Assembly (NCBI GenBank): GCA_017520185.1
Contig: JAFXGO010000008.1
Coordinates: 124,001-188,000, forward strand
DNA length: 64,000 nt
Direction: 5' to 3'
Source of the DNA: Elusimicrobiaceae bacterium
Lineage (GTDB): Bacteria > Elusimicrobiota > Elusimicrobia > Elusimicrobiales > Elusimicrobiaceae
Shown here: positions 34,824-42,828 of the stretch, piece by piece
Numbering within the stretch: position 1 is the first letter of the stretch
How the letters are laid out: every line of letters starts with the position of its first letter
The notes under the pieces: model-generated
What the model was told of the DNA's origin: nothing
The model's input: only the letters and a program-made list of their open reading frames with translations
Database searches by the model: none
Made by a program: the position numbers and the translations under genes

Positions 34824-34849
34824 AAACGCCCGATAAACATCGGGCGTTT
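34824..34849 (+). terminator. Terminator of the 34086 membrane gene
   Basis: A perfect 11-bp stem (34824-34834 with 34839-34849), 4-base loop AAAC, then seven T. On the minus strand it lies just after the tail-tube B stop and could also weaken read-through into the internal virion genes. Confidence 0.85.
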
Positions 34850-34851
34850 TT

Positions 34852-37455
34852 TTAACATATTTGCGCCACCACCGCCAAAACAGTGACGGGAAATGGGTCT
34901 TTTTGGACAAACGTCACTGCCGGAAAGACCGAATGAGCAGAAGATAACACTTTGCAAAACTCGCGCGTCTGCAATGGGGCTGCTTGTCCATATACCTCTG
35001 AAGGCAACGGATACAATGGGTCCAATTTTCCCCCTGATGCTCCTGCTTCCCCACCGCGGCTATCCAACATTTTAAGCGTTATTTTAACTAGACGGCGTCT
35101 TCTGTCTTGCATACTGCCTTCTGATGTTTCAAAAGAAACAGGCAGTGTCTCTAACTGCGCCTGATAAGAAAGCCCCACATGTGCCGTACAAACAGGCTGC
35201 TGAAAGGATATTTTTCCGTCTTTTACTTGCACATCCATCAGTGGATTTCCGTCTGCCAAAACCACCACTTTTTGCCCTTCTAAATGCTCTAATCCGCTCA
35301 TTTGGCTAAAAGGCTGATTGCTTTTTTGCGATACACTGCAATCTAAAAAAATCTGATCTTCCACTGCTTTGCTGGGCATACGGGCCAACATGCGTTCTAT
35401 GAAACAAACTCCATTTCTTTGTGTTAAAAACCAAGTTTCGTCATATCCGCGCGAAGGGATACAGCACACACTAAGAAATTTCCCTTGTGTTTGGTGTTTG
35501 CTCCAGGCCCACATTTCCTCCTCTGCCAAATAGGTTAACGAGAGCAAACTTCCGTCATTTAGTACACACCAAATTAAGTTATCGGGCTCTTGCTGATAAG
35601 AGAGGGCCTTTATCTCCTTGTTAAAAAACAGATGTTTGGCACGTAAGGTTAAATCTCTACCTGTATAACAGTCGCTGCTATAATCGTAGAAAAAATCTCG
35701 TAATACGCCCCCGCGCGATTGTACATACAAAGTGCGATTGCCCACCACCAACGGTGCCACTTTGCTGGCACCGCGTTCTCCCTCTTGAGCAATTTCAATA
35801 TTATACGGAGTTAAGGCCCCATTACAACCCAAACTCCACTCACTTCCTGCCGTAAAAATGAGTAATTTGCTTCCAACAGCCACAGAATGAATGGCATTGA
35901 GTTTTTTGCTGGAAAGATGCAAACTAATAGCATCTGAATCTTCTAAAGTGCGCAAATACCCAAAATTTTCATACTCCCCCGTTTTAGAAAACCAAATTGT
36001 TTGCGGTTCTTTTTTACTACCGGCAAAGCCTAAACGGTCCTGATAAAAAAATACACAACTAGGAAACCCTGCCTCCGAATGGAAAGATCCCTCTGCCCAA
36101 TCTGAGGTCCACTGTTGCATATCTCCCGGTTGACGCTGCACCGATACCAACATTTCTCGAGGGCTGACATAACTTTCCAACTTTACAATTCCTTCTTGCA
36201 TAAAGGCATCCGATTGCAAAATATAACCCATTTCGCCGGAAATGCCCAAACAACGCAAACGCAAATAACGCATCTTGGCCGACAGTTCCAAATTTCCCAA
36301 AGTACTTATATTATCTTCATCTTGGGCTTTGGTAAAGTGCTTCACTTTGTTCCACGTTTGCCCATCTTCAGAAGATTCCAACACTACTTCTCCAAACCAA
36401 TTTCCGGTGGTCCGTAAGCGCCAATCCCCCCCTGTTTTAATAATCGCAGATACGCCGTTGTAGCCTAATGTTCCCGTCTCGTAAAAACTCTCTATACGGT
36501 GATTTAAGGCAAAAAGTCCCCCTACCTGTCCCGGTCTGAAAAAATCAAAATCTGTCTGAAGATAAAGTTTTTCTTCTCCGCTGCTTATCACTTCTCCGGC
36601 ATTCGAGCCACCGCTCATGGTTTGCGTCACGATCAATTTGGGTGCAGACAAAAGTGCTTCTCTATATTCAATGACCAGCTGGGCTCCATTATGACTTCCC
36701 CCCGTCTGCTGAGGTGATTCAATGCGCAATACCCCGCCCTGATTAAATGCTATACAACCACTACTGCTACATCTGAGATTGAAGGCTTGCACCACTTCAT
36801 TAATGTTAAAACCAAATCCGCTGGGGTCATAAAAACGTTCTCCCCGCCAATAAGCCTGAATAAAACAATTTGGATAAATAATAGGCAAAAAAGACAAAGA
36901 GGCCTTTACCCCTTCCGAAACTACCGTTTCGCTTTTGCTCCACAAACGTGCTTTTTTACTTTCGTCTGTATTAGCCAACATAAAAGGGCCGTCTTTTATC
37001 TGCAAATCTTGTAAAGTAAAAAAACCATCCTCCGTTCGTATCAATTTTTTAGGAAAATATTCGCTATGGACCAAAAAAAGAGTTTGGTCATACTGTACAT
37101 AATGAATCAAGTCCAAGTCCTTTGCTAAATACGGAGAAGGTATTTCATAAATCAGCCCCTCTTTTAGCAAAGTGCCGGCCGGAGCATGGACACGAATGTA
37201 TTGCTCTCCCAACTCCAAGACATAGGCTTCTTCTTCAGAGAGCACAAAAGGAATCAAACGGCAGTTTTTATCAGAATATTTAGCCTGATTGATGTAGGCC
37301 GTACCGCAACGGTTAGAGGCACCCCCCTGTGGGTGAACAAAGAAATTGCAGGCTGTTTTCAGCCAAGAAGTATAAGAAGGCACATCTACTCGAGGATAAA
37401 GATGAGGGCTTACTTCCCCACCCGAAAAGTTGGATTGTACTGCATGAAAAACCAT
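34852..37455 (-). CDS. Tail tubular protein B-like (tail nozzle)
   Basis: An 867-residue, beta-rich structural protein. The N-terminus (FSGGEVSPHLYPRVDVPSY...NFFVHPQGGASNRCGT) is the recognisable head of a podovirus tail-nozzle family. The position directly after tail tubular protein A, and the size, match T7 gp12. The start at 37455 lies one base after the stop of that gene (TAATATG). It would form the distal short-tail tube to which fibres attach. Confidence 0.8.
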   Translation of the reverse strand: MVFHAVQSNFSGGEVSPHLYPRVDVPSYTSWLKTACNFFVHPQGGASNRCGTAYINQAKYSDKNCRLIPFVLSEEEAYVLELGEQYIRVHAPAGTLLKEGLIYEIPSPYLAKDLDLIHYVQYDQTLFLVHSEYFPKKLIRTEDGFFTLQDLQIKDGPFMLANTDESKKARLWSKSETVVSEGVKASLSFLPIIYPNCFIQAYWRGERFYDPSGFGFNINEVVQAFNLRCSSSGCIAFNQGGVLRIESPQQTGGSHNGAQLVIEYREALLSAPKLIVTQTMSGGSNAGEVISSGEEKLYLQTDFDFFRPGQVGGLFALNHRIESFYETGTLGYNGVSAIIKTGGDWRLRTTGNWFGEVVLESSEDGQTWNKVKHFTKAQDEDNISTLGNLELSAKMRYLRLRCLGISGEMGYILQSDAFMQEGIVKLESYVSPREMLVSVQRQPGDMQQWTSDWAEGSFHSEAGFPSCVFFYQDRLGFAGSKKEPQTIWFSKTGEYENFGYLRTLEDSDAISLHLSSKKLNAIHSVAVGSKLLIFTAGSEWSLGCNGALTPYNIEIAQEGERGASKVAPLVVGNRTLYVQSRGGVLRDFFYDYSSDCYTGRDLTLRAKHLFFNKEIKALSYQQEPDNLIWCVLNDGSLLSLTYLAEEEMWAWSKHQTQGKFLSVCCIPSRGYDETWFLTQRNGVCFIERMLARMPSKAVEDQIFLDCSVSQKSNQPFSQMSGLEHLEGQKVVVLADGNPLMDVQVKDGKISFQQPVCTAHVGLSYQAQLETLPVSFETSEGSMQDRRRRLVKITLKMLDSRGGEAGASGGKLDPLYPLPSEVYGQAAPLQTREFCKVLSSAHSVFPAVTFVQKDPFPVTVLAVVAQIC

Positions 37456-37456
37456 A

Positions 37457-38044
37457 TTATCTTGCCTCCCAAAAACTACTTTTACCCTGATGGATATCAA
37501 AACTTTCCGTCATATTGCAGCGGCGAGCTTCATCTAAAGCCAACGTATATTTCTGTAAAATACGCTGCGCCAAAGCCCCATCACCGGTCAAAGCCACTGC
37601 CAAATCTGCCGCTAAAGCCAAAGAAAAGGTCTTTACAAAGGCCGGGTCAAACATTCCCTCATCTTTTACATCTTGTGTATACTCGGCTTGAGCCTGAGAT
37701 ATACCGGAAAAAATAACTCTGGCATGAATATCATGCTGATAAATCTCTTTAAAGGCAGTAGATTGAGCATATCCCCCCTGTCCAAAAACGCGGCGAATAA
37801 ATAAACAATCTTGCGGATAAGCATACATATAAGGCCATTCGGATGGGGTTTTTTGCGGTAATAAAGACAAATTTTCAATACAGCCGGCAAAAGCCCAATT
37901 ATGCGTCCGCAGAACCTCTCTTTTTACAGGTTCATAAAATAAATTACATCTGCGAGACTTCTCATCATCTTGTTTCAAAGAAGAAATAGGTTCTTGCCCC
38001 AAATGAGCCAAAGCCATATTACATATATCCGTTTTTGATATCAT
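37457..38044 (-). CDS. Tail tubular protein A-like (portal adaptor)
   Basis: A 195-residue protein beginning MISKTDICNMALAHLGQEPI and followed by RCNLFYEPVKREVLRTHNWAFA, the standard signature of T7 gp11-type adaptors between the portal and the nozzle. A CGGAG site precedes the ATG. It is the first gene after a 400-base AT-rich gap, so it may begin a tail-gene transcript. Confidence 0.85.
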   Translation of the reverse strand: MISKTDICNMALAHLGQEPISSLKQDDEKSRRCNLFYEPVKREVLRTHNWAFAGCIENLSLLPQKTPSEWPYMYAYPQDCLFIRRVFGQGGYAQSTAFKEIYQHDIHARVIFSGISQAQAEYTQDVKDEGMFDPAFVKTFSLALAADLAVALTGDGALAQRILQKYTLALDEARRCNMTESFDIHQGKSSFWEAR

Positions 38045-38062
38045 TTTAAACTCCGATTTTAA

Positions 38063-38090
38063 TTTATATTAAATTTTAAAGGTTTTTCAA
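38063..38090 (-). promoter_or_regulatory. Candidate promoter for phage tail genes
   Basis: Minus strand: TTGAAA (38090-38085), 16-base spacer, TATAAA (38068-38063). Transcription would begin about a dozen bases before the ATG of tail tubular protein A. The very A/T-rich setting makes chance matches likely. Confidence 0.4.
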
Positions 38091-38402
38091 TAAAACTATA
38101 ATATTAAAAATAAATACAATTTTTAAAAATACTTATTTTTTAAGTATTTTTATTTTTATATATATTTTTACACAACTAAAACCTTCTTTAACAAATTTAA
38201 AAAGATTTAGATTCAATTCATTATTGTTTGGATACAAACAGCACATAAAATATCATTTTTCTTTAAAATTTCATCTTTTAAACCTTTTTTTCTCCAAAAA
38301 ACCCTTTATTTTCTGTTTTTTTTGTTCTTGATATATACTTTTACCCTCTTATGCCTTAAAAACCTACCAGACACACTCTTTTTTTCTATAAAATAGCGAT
38401 AT

Positions 38403-38435
38403 AGGGCGCAGGAGACACCCAAAAACCTGCGCCCT
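38403..38435 (-). terminator. GC-rich hairpin after the capsid genes
   Basis: A perfect 10-bp stem AGGGCGCAGG/CCTGCGCCCT with a 13-base loop, beginning 10 bases after the cement-gene stop. No continuous U-run follows (ATATCGCTATTTTATAG), so it may be a weak terminator or an mRNA 3'-end stabiliser. Confidence 0.5.
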
Positions 38436-38445
38436 CTGGCTGCGA

Positions 38446-38823
38446 TTACATATCCGAACAGTCTGTCAGAAACAGAGAGAGTTTCCCTGCCGTAGCAGAT
38501 CCTGTCACATCATAATAACCGCGAATATATCTTTTGGCTCCCAAAGGCAAAACCATTTTCAGTAAGGTTTTTCCTGCTTTTAAATCCTCCGTTTTTAAAG
38601 AAACGGCGGCCAATTCTTCCATTCCGGCAAAATCTGCCTGATTGGAAGTTTGCAAAGAGATTTTTAAACCGGATAATCCGGCAAAATCTTCTGCCACTTG
38701 CGCCACCACCATTACATGTCCGGCCATATCCCCTGCGGCCGTTTGGTCAATGACATGCTCTGATGCGCCGGAAGCGACAACAGCCTGTTTATCTGAAAGA
38801 AGCAAACTGGTATCAATTAACAT
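38446..38823 (-). CDS. Bbp16-like capsid cement protein
   Basis: A 125-residue beta-rich protein. It starts with a short MLIDTSLLLSDKQAV strand and has the run LKISLQTSNQADFAG...LPLGAKRYIRGYYDVTG...TAGKLSLFLTD. This pattern is that of the cement protein family named after Bordetella phage BPP-1 Bbp16. Such proteins decorate and stabilise the capsid lattice. It follows the major capsid gene by 17 bases, the same neighbour order as in BPP-1-type phages. Confidence 0.75.
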   Translation of the reverse strand: MLIDTSLLLSDKQAVVASGASEHVIDQTAAGDMAGHVMVVAQVAEDFAGLSGLKISLQTSNQADFAGMEELAAVSLKTEDLKAGKTLLKMVLPLGAKRYIRGYYDVTGSATAGKLSLFLTDCSDM

Positions 38824-38840
38824 ATTTTCTCCTTAATTTC

Positions 38841-39818
38841 TTAAATAACCACATTTTCCGTATCGGTAATAGCATCACAGATATGGACCGGAATTTCATT
38901 AAACGTCATTAATGGACGGCTGGTAATTTGATCCGGCGTATACTGTACGTTATGTTTATTGCTGGTTAACTTGCGCAAAGCCGCTTTTACGGTGCGGTTC
39001 ATATACCAGAAAGGTTTTCCCAAGTTAAGGCTTTGGATACGTTCTTCCAAATCACACATTTTATCAATCAAATCTTCCGACACATTGGTCACATCAATAT
39101 TGCAGATGCGCCCGGCATAACGCCAATCTTGCACCGCCAGACCTAATTTCCATTCAAAATACTCTTTGTAAGCAGGATATTCGTTGCCTTCGGCATCGGT
39201 ATGATTGATTAAACCATGATCCACCCGCTCAATACCGGCTTTAGAGCCATGCGGGAAAAAGGTAAAGATTTTATCATTATCCCACACAACCAAGTAAATA
39301 GAGGAGTTTTGCCCGTCGGTTTTTCCACCGGCATCAATAACGTTGCGTGCGCTTTCGGCTTCAGTCAGCGTATTATAACGAGCCGCCAAACCGGTAAAGC
39401 GTTCCGGTGTGTGACCGGCATTTCCATAAATCAAATTACTGGCCATTGTATTGGACATACCGGCAATAATGGCTTTGCTTTGCCCTGTACGTACCGCCTG
39501 CAAATTACCGCCTTTTTCCGCCACCAATTTATCCACCACAGAATAAGAAGATAACGTGCCATACCCTTCCACCACCACTTTTGTAGTAGCTTTGGCAGGC
39601 TCAATTCCTTGATAGGCTCTGCGCCAAGTACCTTCCGGAATGCCGGTACGAACGGCATACTCATGACCGGAGTCTAAATTACTTTCCACCACCAACGCAT
39701 CTGCGATGATGTCATTGGATTTACTTAATACCTCAGCAATAGCCAACTCTTGGCCGGATTGGTCAAATTGTTTGGCATAATCTAAGAGGTTGTAATATTT
39801 ATCTGCAATAATCGCCAT
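38841..39818 (-). CDS. Phage major capsid protein
   Basis: A 325-residue protein of the HK97-fold podovirus capsid group related to BPP-1 Bbp17. Conserved spots are the N-terminal SNDIIADALVVESN helix, GHEYAVRTGIPEGTWR and YSVVDKLVAEKGGN, then an AxDxR-like domain ending with TDTENVVI. It lies between scaffold and cement genes as expected. No stop or frameshift disturbs it. Confidence 0.85.
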   Translation of the reverse strand: MAIIADKYYNLLDYAKQFDQSGQELAIAEVLSKSNDIIADALVVESNLDSGHEYAVRTGIPEGTWRRAYQGIEPAKATTKVVVEGYGTLSSYSVVDKLVAEKGGNLQAVRTGQSKAIIAGMSNTMASNLIYGNAGHTPERFTGLAARYNTLTEAESARNVIDAGGKTDGQNSSIYLVVWDNDKIFTFFPHGSKAGIERVDHGLINHTDAEGNEYPAYKEYFEWKLGLAVQDWRYAGRICNIDVTNVSEDLIDKMCDLEERIQSLNLGKPFWYMNRTVKAALRKLTSNKHNVQYTPDQITSRPLMTFNEIPVHICDAITDTENVVI

Positions 39819-39866
39819 AAATTAAATTTCCTTATAAAGTCGGTCCTTTCGGACAAAGAAAACCGT

Positions 39867-40442
39867 CTAGGCGGATTTCCCGTATAAAGCCTCAGCAAAG
39901 GTTTTGTCCATCGTGGTGCGCGCCGAACCGCCGATAGAACAATCTTCGCTGATTTGTTTGCTGATTTCATAAAAAGTCTTAACGATTGTCGGATGACTGC
40001 CCAAACCGGTGGCATCTAATAAGTTTCTCAGTTCTTCTCCGCCAAAACGTTGCACCACAGATAAAGCTGCAGTCAAATGCTTTTGATAGCAGGGTCCCAG
40101 CATTTGTTGGGTCTGTGCCGTCCATTTATCTAGGATTTGTCGACGCGCTTCGTCGGATATTTTCCGTCCGTCCGCCAATATTTGCATCTCCCAATCCAAT
40201 AATTTCTGCACCGTTTCAGCCGGTAGATGTAATTGACCGGCCAATTGCTTAAAAGATTGCCAGTTTTCCTCACAACCTTTTAATTGGGTGGGAAGTTCCA
40301 ATTTTTCATACTCGTCTAACTTTTCTACAGCAGGCAGCTGATCTGCGGCGGAACTTTTTTCCGCTTCGCTCAGCCGGCCGGTTGTTTCGTCGGCCTTCAA
40401 ATCATCTATGGGGGTTGTTTCTAAGGATTGTGTTTCAGACAT
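39867..40442 (-). CDS. Capsid scaffold-like protein
   Basis: A 191-residue acidic, mainly helical protein with a Glu/Asp-rich disordered N-terminus and a C-terminal module (FGGEELRNLLDATGLGSHPTIVKTFYEIS) common to podovirus scaffold proteins. Upstream of the major capsid gene, overlapping the Bbp19-like gene by 8 bases at 40435-40442. The start at 40442 (MSETQ) is favoured over an upstream Met because it fits the overlap and the family. Confidence 0.7.
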   Translation of the reverse strand: MSETQSLETTPIDDLKADETTGRLSEAEKSSAADQLPAVEKLDEYEKLELPTQLKGCEENWQSFKQLAGQLHLPAETVQKLLDWEMQILADGRKISDEARRQILDKWTAQTQQMLGPCYQKHLTAALSVVQRFGGEELRNLLDATGLGSHPTIVKTFYEISKQISEDCSIGGSARTTMDKTFAEALYGKSA

Positions 40443-40740
40443 AAGGCTGCTCCTCTTTTTCTTTATCAATTTTATTTTGCTGGGCCTTCAATTCAGACAA
40501 ATACTCCGCCCGCATTTGTGCCAACAGCAAGGGAGAAACTTCTAAAATTTGGTTTTGCAAAAACAGTCCAATGCTTTTTTGACCGCAGTGAAAAGCCGTT
40601 GCATACGGATCTGCCGGCACAAAGCCGTGATGATCCGGTTGTGCCACCTGTAATAAACGCCATAATAGCCGCCTTCCTTGTGGCAATTTCAATACGGCAG
40701 ATAAATCTGCCAGATTTCTTTTTTCTATCGATTTACTCAT
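40435..40740 (-). CDS. Bbp19-like small phage protein
   Basis: A 101-residue helical protein with DLSAVLKLPQGRRLLWRLL and an ATAFHCGQKSIGLFLQNQIL block. This pattern is shared by small proteins encoded between portal and scaffold genes in BPP-1-like phages (Bbp19). Function is not known. The 114 bases upstream (40741-40854) hold two RNA hairpins. Confidence 0.7.
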   Translation of the reverse strand: MSKSIEKRNLADLSAVLKLPQGRRLLWRLLQVAQPDHHGFVPADPYATAFHCGQKSIGLFLQNQILEVSPLLLAQMRAEYLSELKAQQNKIDKEKEEQPYV

Positions 40741-40761
40741 GCTTCACTCTCTGCTTTTAAC

Positions 40762-40845
40762 GGGGAAGGAAACAACAGCGTATTTCCTTCCCCACTGCGT
40801 AGGGGGGCTCGTTAATTTTAGGCCTCCCCGCGCCGCAGCATTATT
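40762..40845 (-). promoter_or_regulatory. Pair of intercistronic RNA hairpins before capsid genes
   Basis: Hairpin 1 is a perfect 11-bp stem (40762-40772 with 40783-40793) and 10-base loop. Hairpin 2 (about 40794-40845) is imperfect and GC-rich, pairing CTGCG/CGCAG and a G-run with CCTCCCC. No U-run follows on the transcribed (minus) strand, so they look like processing or stability elements between the portal and capsid cistrons rather than terminators. Confidence 0.6.
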
Positions 40846-40854
40846 TTTAGATTT

Positions 40855-42420
40855 TTACTTTTGTTGCATTTGCTCAATCTGAGCCATCGCCACCGTTTGG
40901 CGTTGTGTGCGAATGCGTTGCGTTTCTTCTTCGCTGCGAAGAAGCACCGGCGGCACTCCCAACAAATCCAATCCTTCCTCTACGGCTCTGTCAAAATCAA
41001 TCTTATCTAGTACTTCCGGATGCCCTTGCGCCAACTGTGCAACAAAATTAATCCCCTGTTCGATAGCACTGACTCCGCTTGCTTTTTGCGCCTGTGCTAT
41101 CATGGATACGTACTGAATTTTAATATCTTCTCCCTCTACAATTTGCGGAGGCAAAGGAATTACCCCCCGACGGTACATAATATTAAAGGTGCGCTCAATT
41201 AACGGGTCCAACAGTTCATTTTTCAATCTTTCCAATACCGGCCCCAATACCAACATTTTTTCCTGATGTCTTTCGGCCACTTCTCTAGCAGTCATTTTTG
41301 AAAAATTTTGTGCACTTAACATCAGGAACACATCGGCAAAAAATTGCCCTTTAATCGTCTGTTTTACACGTTCAATACTACTGTCTAGGGCGGCCAAATC
41401 TATAGGCACCTGATAGGCCGGTTTAACGGCGGCATCTGTAGTGCCGTTATAGCGGGTCAAGCCACCTGGTAAAAGGTTTACCTCTCCCTGCACATTGGCA
41501 GATACCATCATCGGAGGATTAATATTTTTATCCAAAGCCACCAATTTGGCTTTTTGCATTTTTTGGAGCATTTTTACATCGCCCAAACTTTTCCAACCTG
41601 GTCCGCGTCCGTAGATATCGGAACTGTTTTTTACTTCCCAACGGGCCGCAATAACGGGAAACTCTTGATATCCTGCTCGTCTGAGCAGATGTCCTTGCGG
41701 TGTAAAATAAGCAGATGCGTATGGCATATGAAGAAAATCTATTTTGCTTGGATCGGCCTGAGGGTTGGGTACAATTACATGAATTACAGGAAAAAATTCT
41801 GCACTTTTTTCTTGGGCACGCAAGGCGATAGAAGCAGGTAAGTTATTTGAGCCAAACTGTTCTAGCATTTGTCCTGCTGTCATAAAAAATTCTCGCCCAA
41901 AAGCATTAATTTTCCCATGACTATCGGCTCCCAACACATATTCTCCGGCCGTAAAACTGCGACAACTGATAATATGGTCAGCATCCTCCTCCAATAGAAA
42001 AGCAGCCGTACCGAAAATAGAAATCTCCTGATAAAAACTGTGCAAAGTATTGTAAAGATTAGAACGGCTTAACACTTCTTCCATTCTGCGTCTTACTTCA
42101 TACAACCAATGACGCACCCCGTCTTGTTTCATCAAATCGGCATCCGATAAGTTTAATTCAAACCAACTGCGGCTGGGACTGGTAAGGCCAGACATCATAC
42201 CGGCGCAAAGCACCTCTACCGCCAGCATCGGATCGGAATCAATTAAAGCGCGATGATCTATTTTCTGCCCGTCATTTACTGCTTCTCCCTCAAAAAAACC
42301 ACGTGTGGGAGCAATAAACTTAGACAACTCTTTCCACGTGTTTTTCCACGTTTTAGATTGGGCTTTCATGCCGTCATACTGTTTGCGGAAAAATTCCGTT
42401 TCTTGTGTTCTGTAAGTCAT
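40855..42420 (-). CDS. Phage portal (head-tail connector) protein
   Basis: A 521-residue podovirus-type portal. Recognisable parts: FIAPTRGFF near the N-terminus, LAVEVLCAGMMSGLTSPSRSWF, then YGRGPGWKSLGDVKMLQKMQ in the middle and MTAREVAERHQEKMLVLGPVLERL before the C-terminal wing. This matches the Bacteriophage head-to-tail connecting family. As dodecamer it forms the DNA gate and packaging site with TerL. Full length for the family and undisturbed. Confidence 0.9.
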   Translation of the reverse strand: MTYRTQETEFFRKQYDGMKAQSKTWKNTWKELSKFIAPTRGFFEGEAVNDGQKIDHRALIDSDPMLAVEVLCAGMMSGLTSPSRSWFELNLSDADLMKQDGVRHWLYEVRRRMEEVLSRSNLYNTLHSFYQEISIFGTAAFLLEEDADHIISCRSFTAGEYVLGADSHGKINAFGREFFMTAGQMLEQFGSNNLPASIALRAQEKSAEFFPVIHVIVPNPQADPSKIDFLHMPYASAYFTPQGHLLRRAGYQEFPVIAARWEVKNSSDIYGRGPGWKSLGDVKMLQKMQKAKLVALDKNINPPMMVSANVQGEVNLLPGGLTRYNGTTDAAVKPAYQVPIDLAALDSSIERVKQTIKGQFFADVFLMLSAQNFSKMTAREVAERHQEKMLVLGPVLERLKNELLDPLIERTFNIMYRRGVIPLPPQIVEGEDIKIQYVSMIAQAQKASGVSAIEQGINFVAQLAQGHPEVLDKIDFDRAVEEGLDLLGVPPVLLRSEEETQRIRTQRQTVAMAQIEQMQQK

Positions 42421-42503
42421 AAATCACCTTTGTTGGAAGATATGTACTGCGTGCAAAGAAAAGAAAAATTTATTAGGATATAAAAAAACCTAAAGGAGTG
42501 TTT

Positions 42504-42683
42504 ATGTTGGGAGTTATTTTTATTTTGATATTTGTACTACTATTGGCTTTTCCGGGATTTTATCTCATCACACGCCAAGTTTTTCCGAGAGGAAGCAAAC
42601 GCAAGGCGGCTTGGATTTCAGGATTGGTAAGTGCAATTTTTTTAGTAGGTTTACTGCTTATGATGTTTGGAACAATGTTGTAA
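42504..42683 (+). CDS. Small two-helix membrane protein (moron-like)
   Basis: A 59-residue protein with two hydrophobic helices (residues 2-24 and 37-57) around a basic turn FPRGSKRKAAW. It lies on the plus strand between the portal and large terminase genes, both on the minus strand. AAGGAG lies 5 bases before the ATG at 42504; the GTG at 42498 is within that site. A terminator follows. Layout resembles the N-terminal hairpin of the 34086 protein. Function unknown. Confidence 0.6.
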   Translation: MLGVIFILIFVLLLAFPGFYLITRQVFPRGSKRKAAWISGLVSAIFLVGLLLMMFGTML

Positions 42684-42719
42684 GTGTTTTTGGTCTAAAA
42701 AGACCTAGATTTAATAGAT

Positions 42720-42770
42720 AAACTTGATAAAACGATTATAGCATATTTTGTTAGTTTTGTCAAGTTTTTT
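42720..42770 (+). terminator. Terminator of the 42504 gene
   Basis: Arms AAACTTGATAAAAC (42720-42733) and GTTTTGTCAAGTTT (42754-42767) pair over 14 bp with one T-G wobble across a 20-base loop, followed by T. It stops plus-strand transcription before it enters the large terminase gene antisense. Confidence 0.6.
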
Positions 42771-42828
42771 GTTAGCATTTTTTATTTTTTCGTCGATAAA
42801 TTATTAAATTTCTTTTTTAAAGTTAGTT

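Larger units (their letters stand above)
38045..38445. other. AT-rich intergenic gap in the phage-like block
   Basis: Four hundred bases without a plausible gene, far more A/T-rich than the flanks. It holds a GC-rich hairpin at the cement-gene side, an 11-bp A/T inverted repeat at 38125-38151 and a promoter candidate just before tail tubular protein A. It divides the block into packaging/capsid and tail/lysis halves. Confidence 0.7.
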
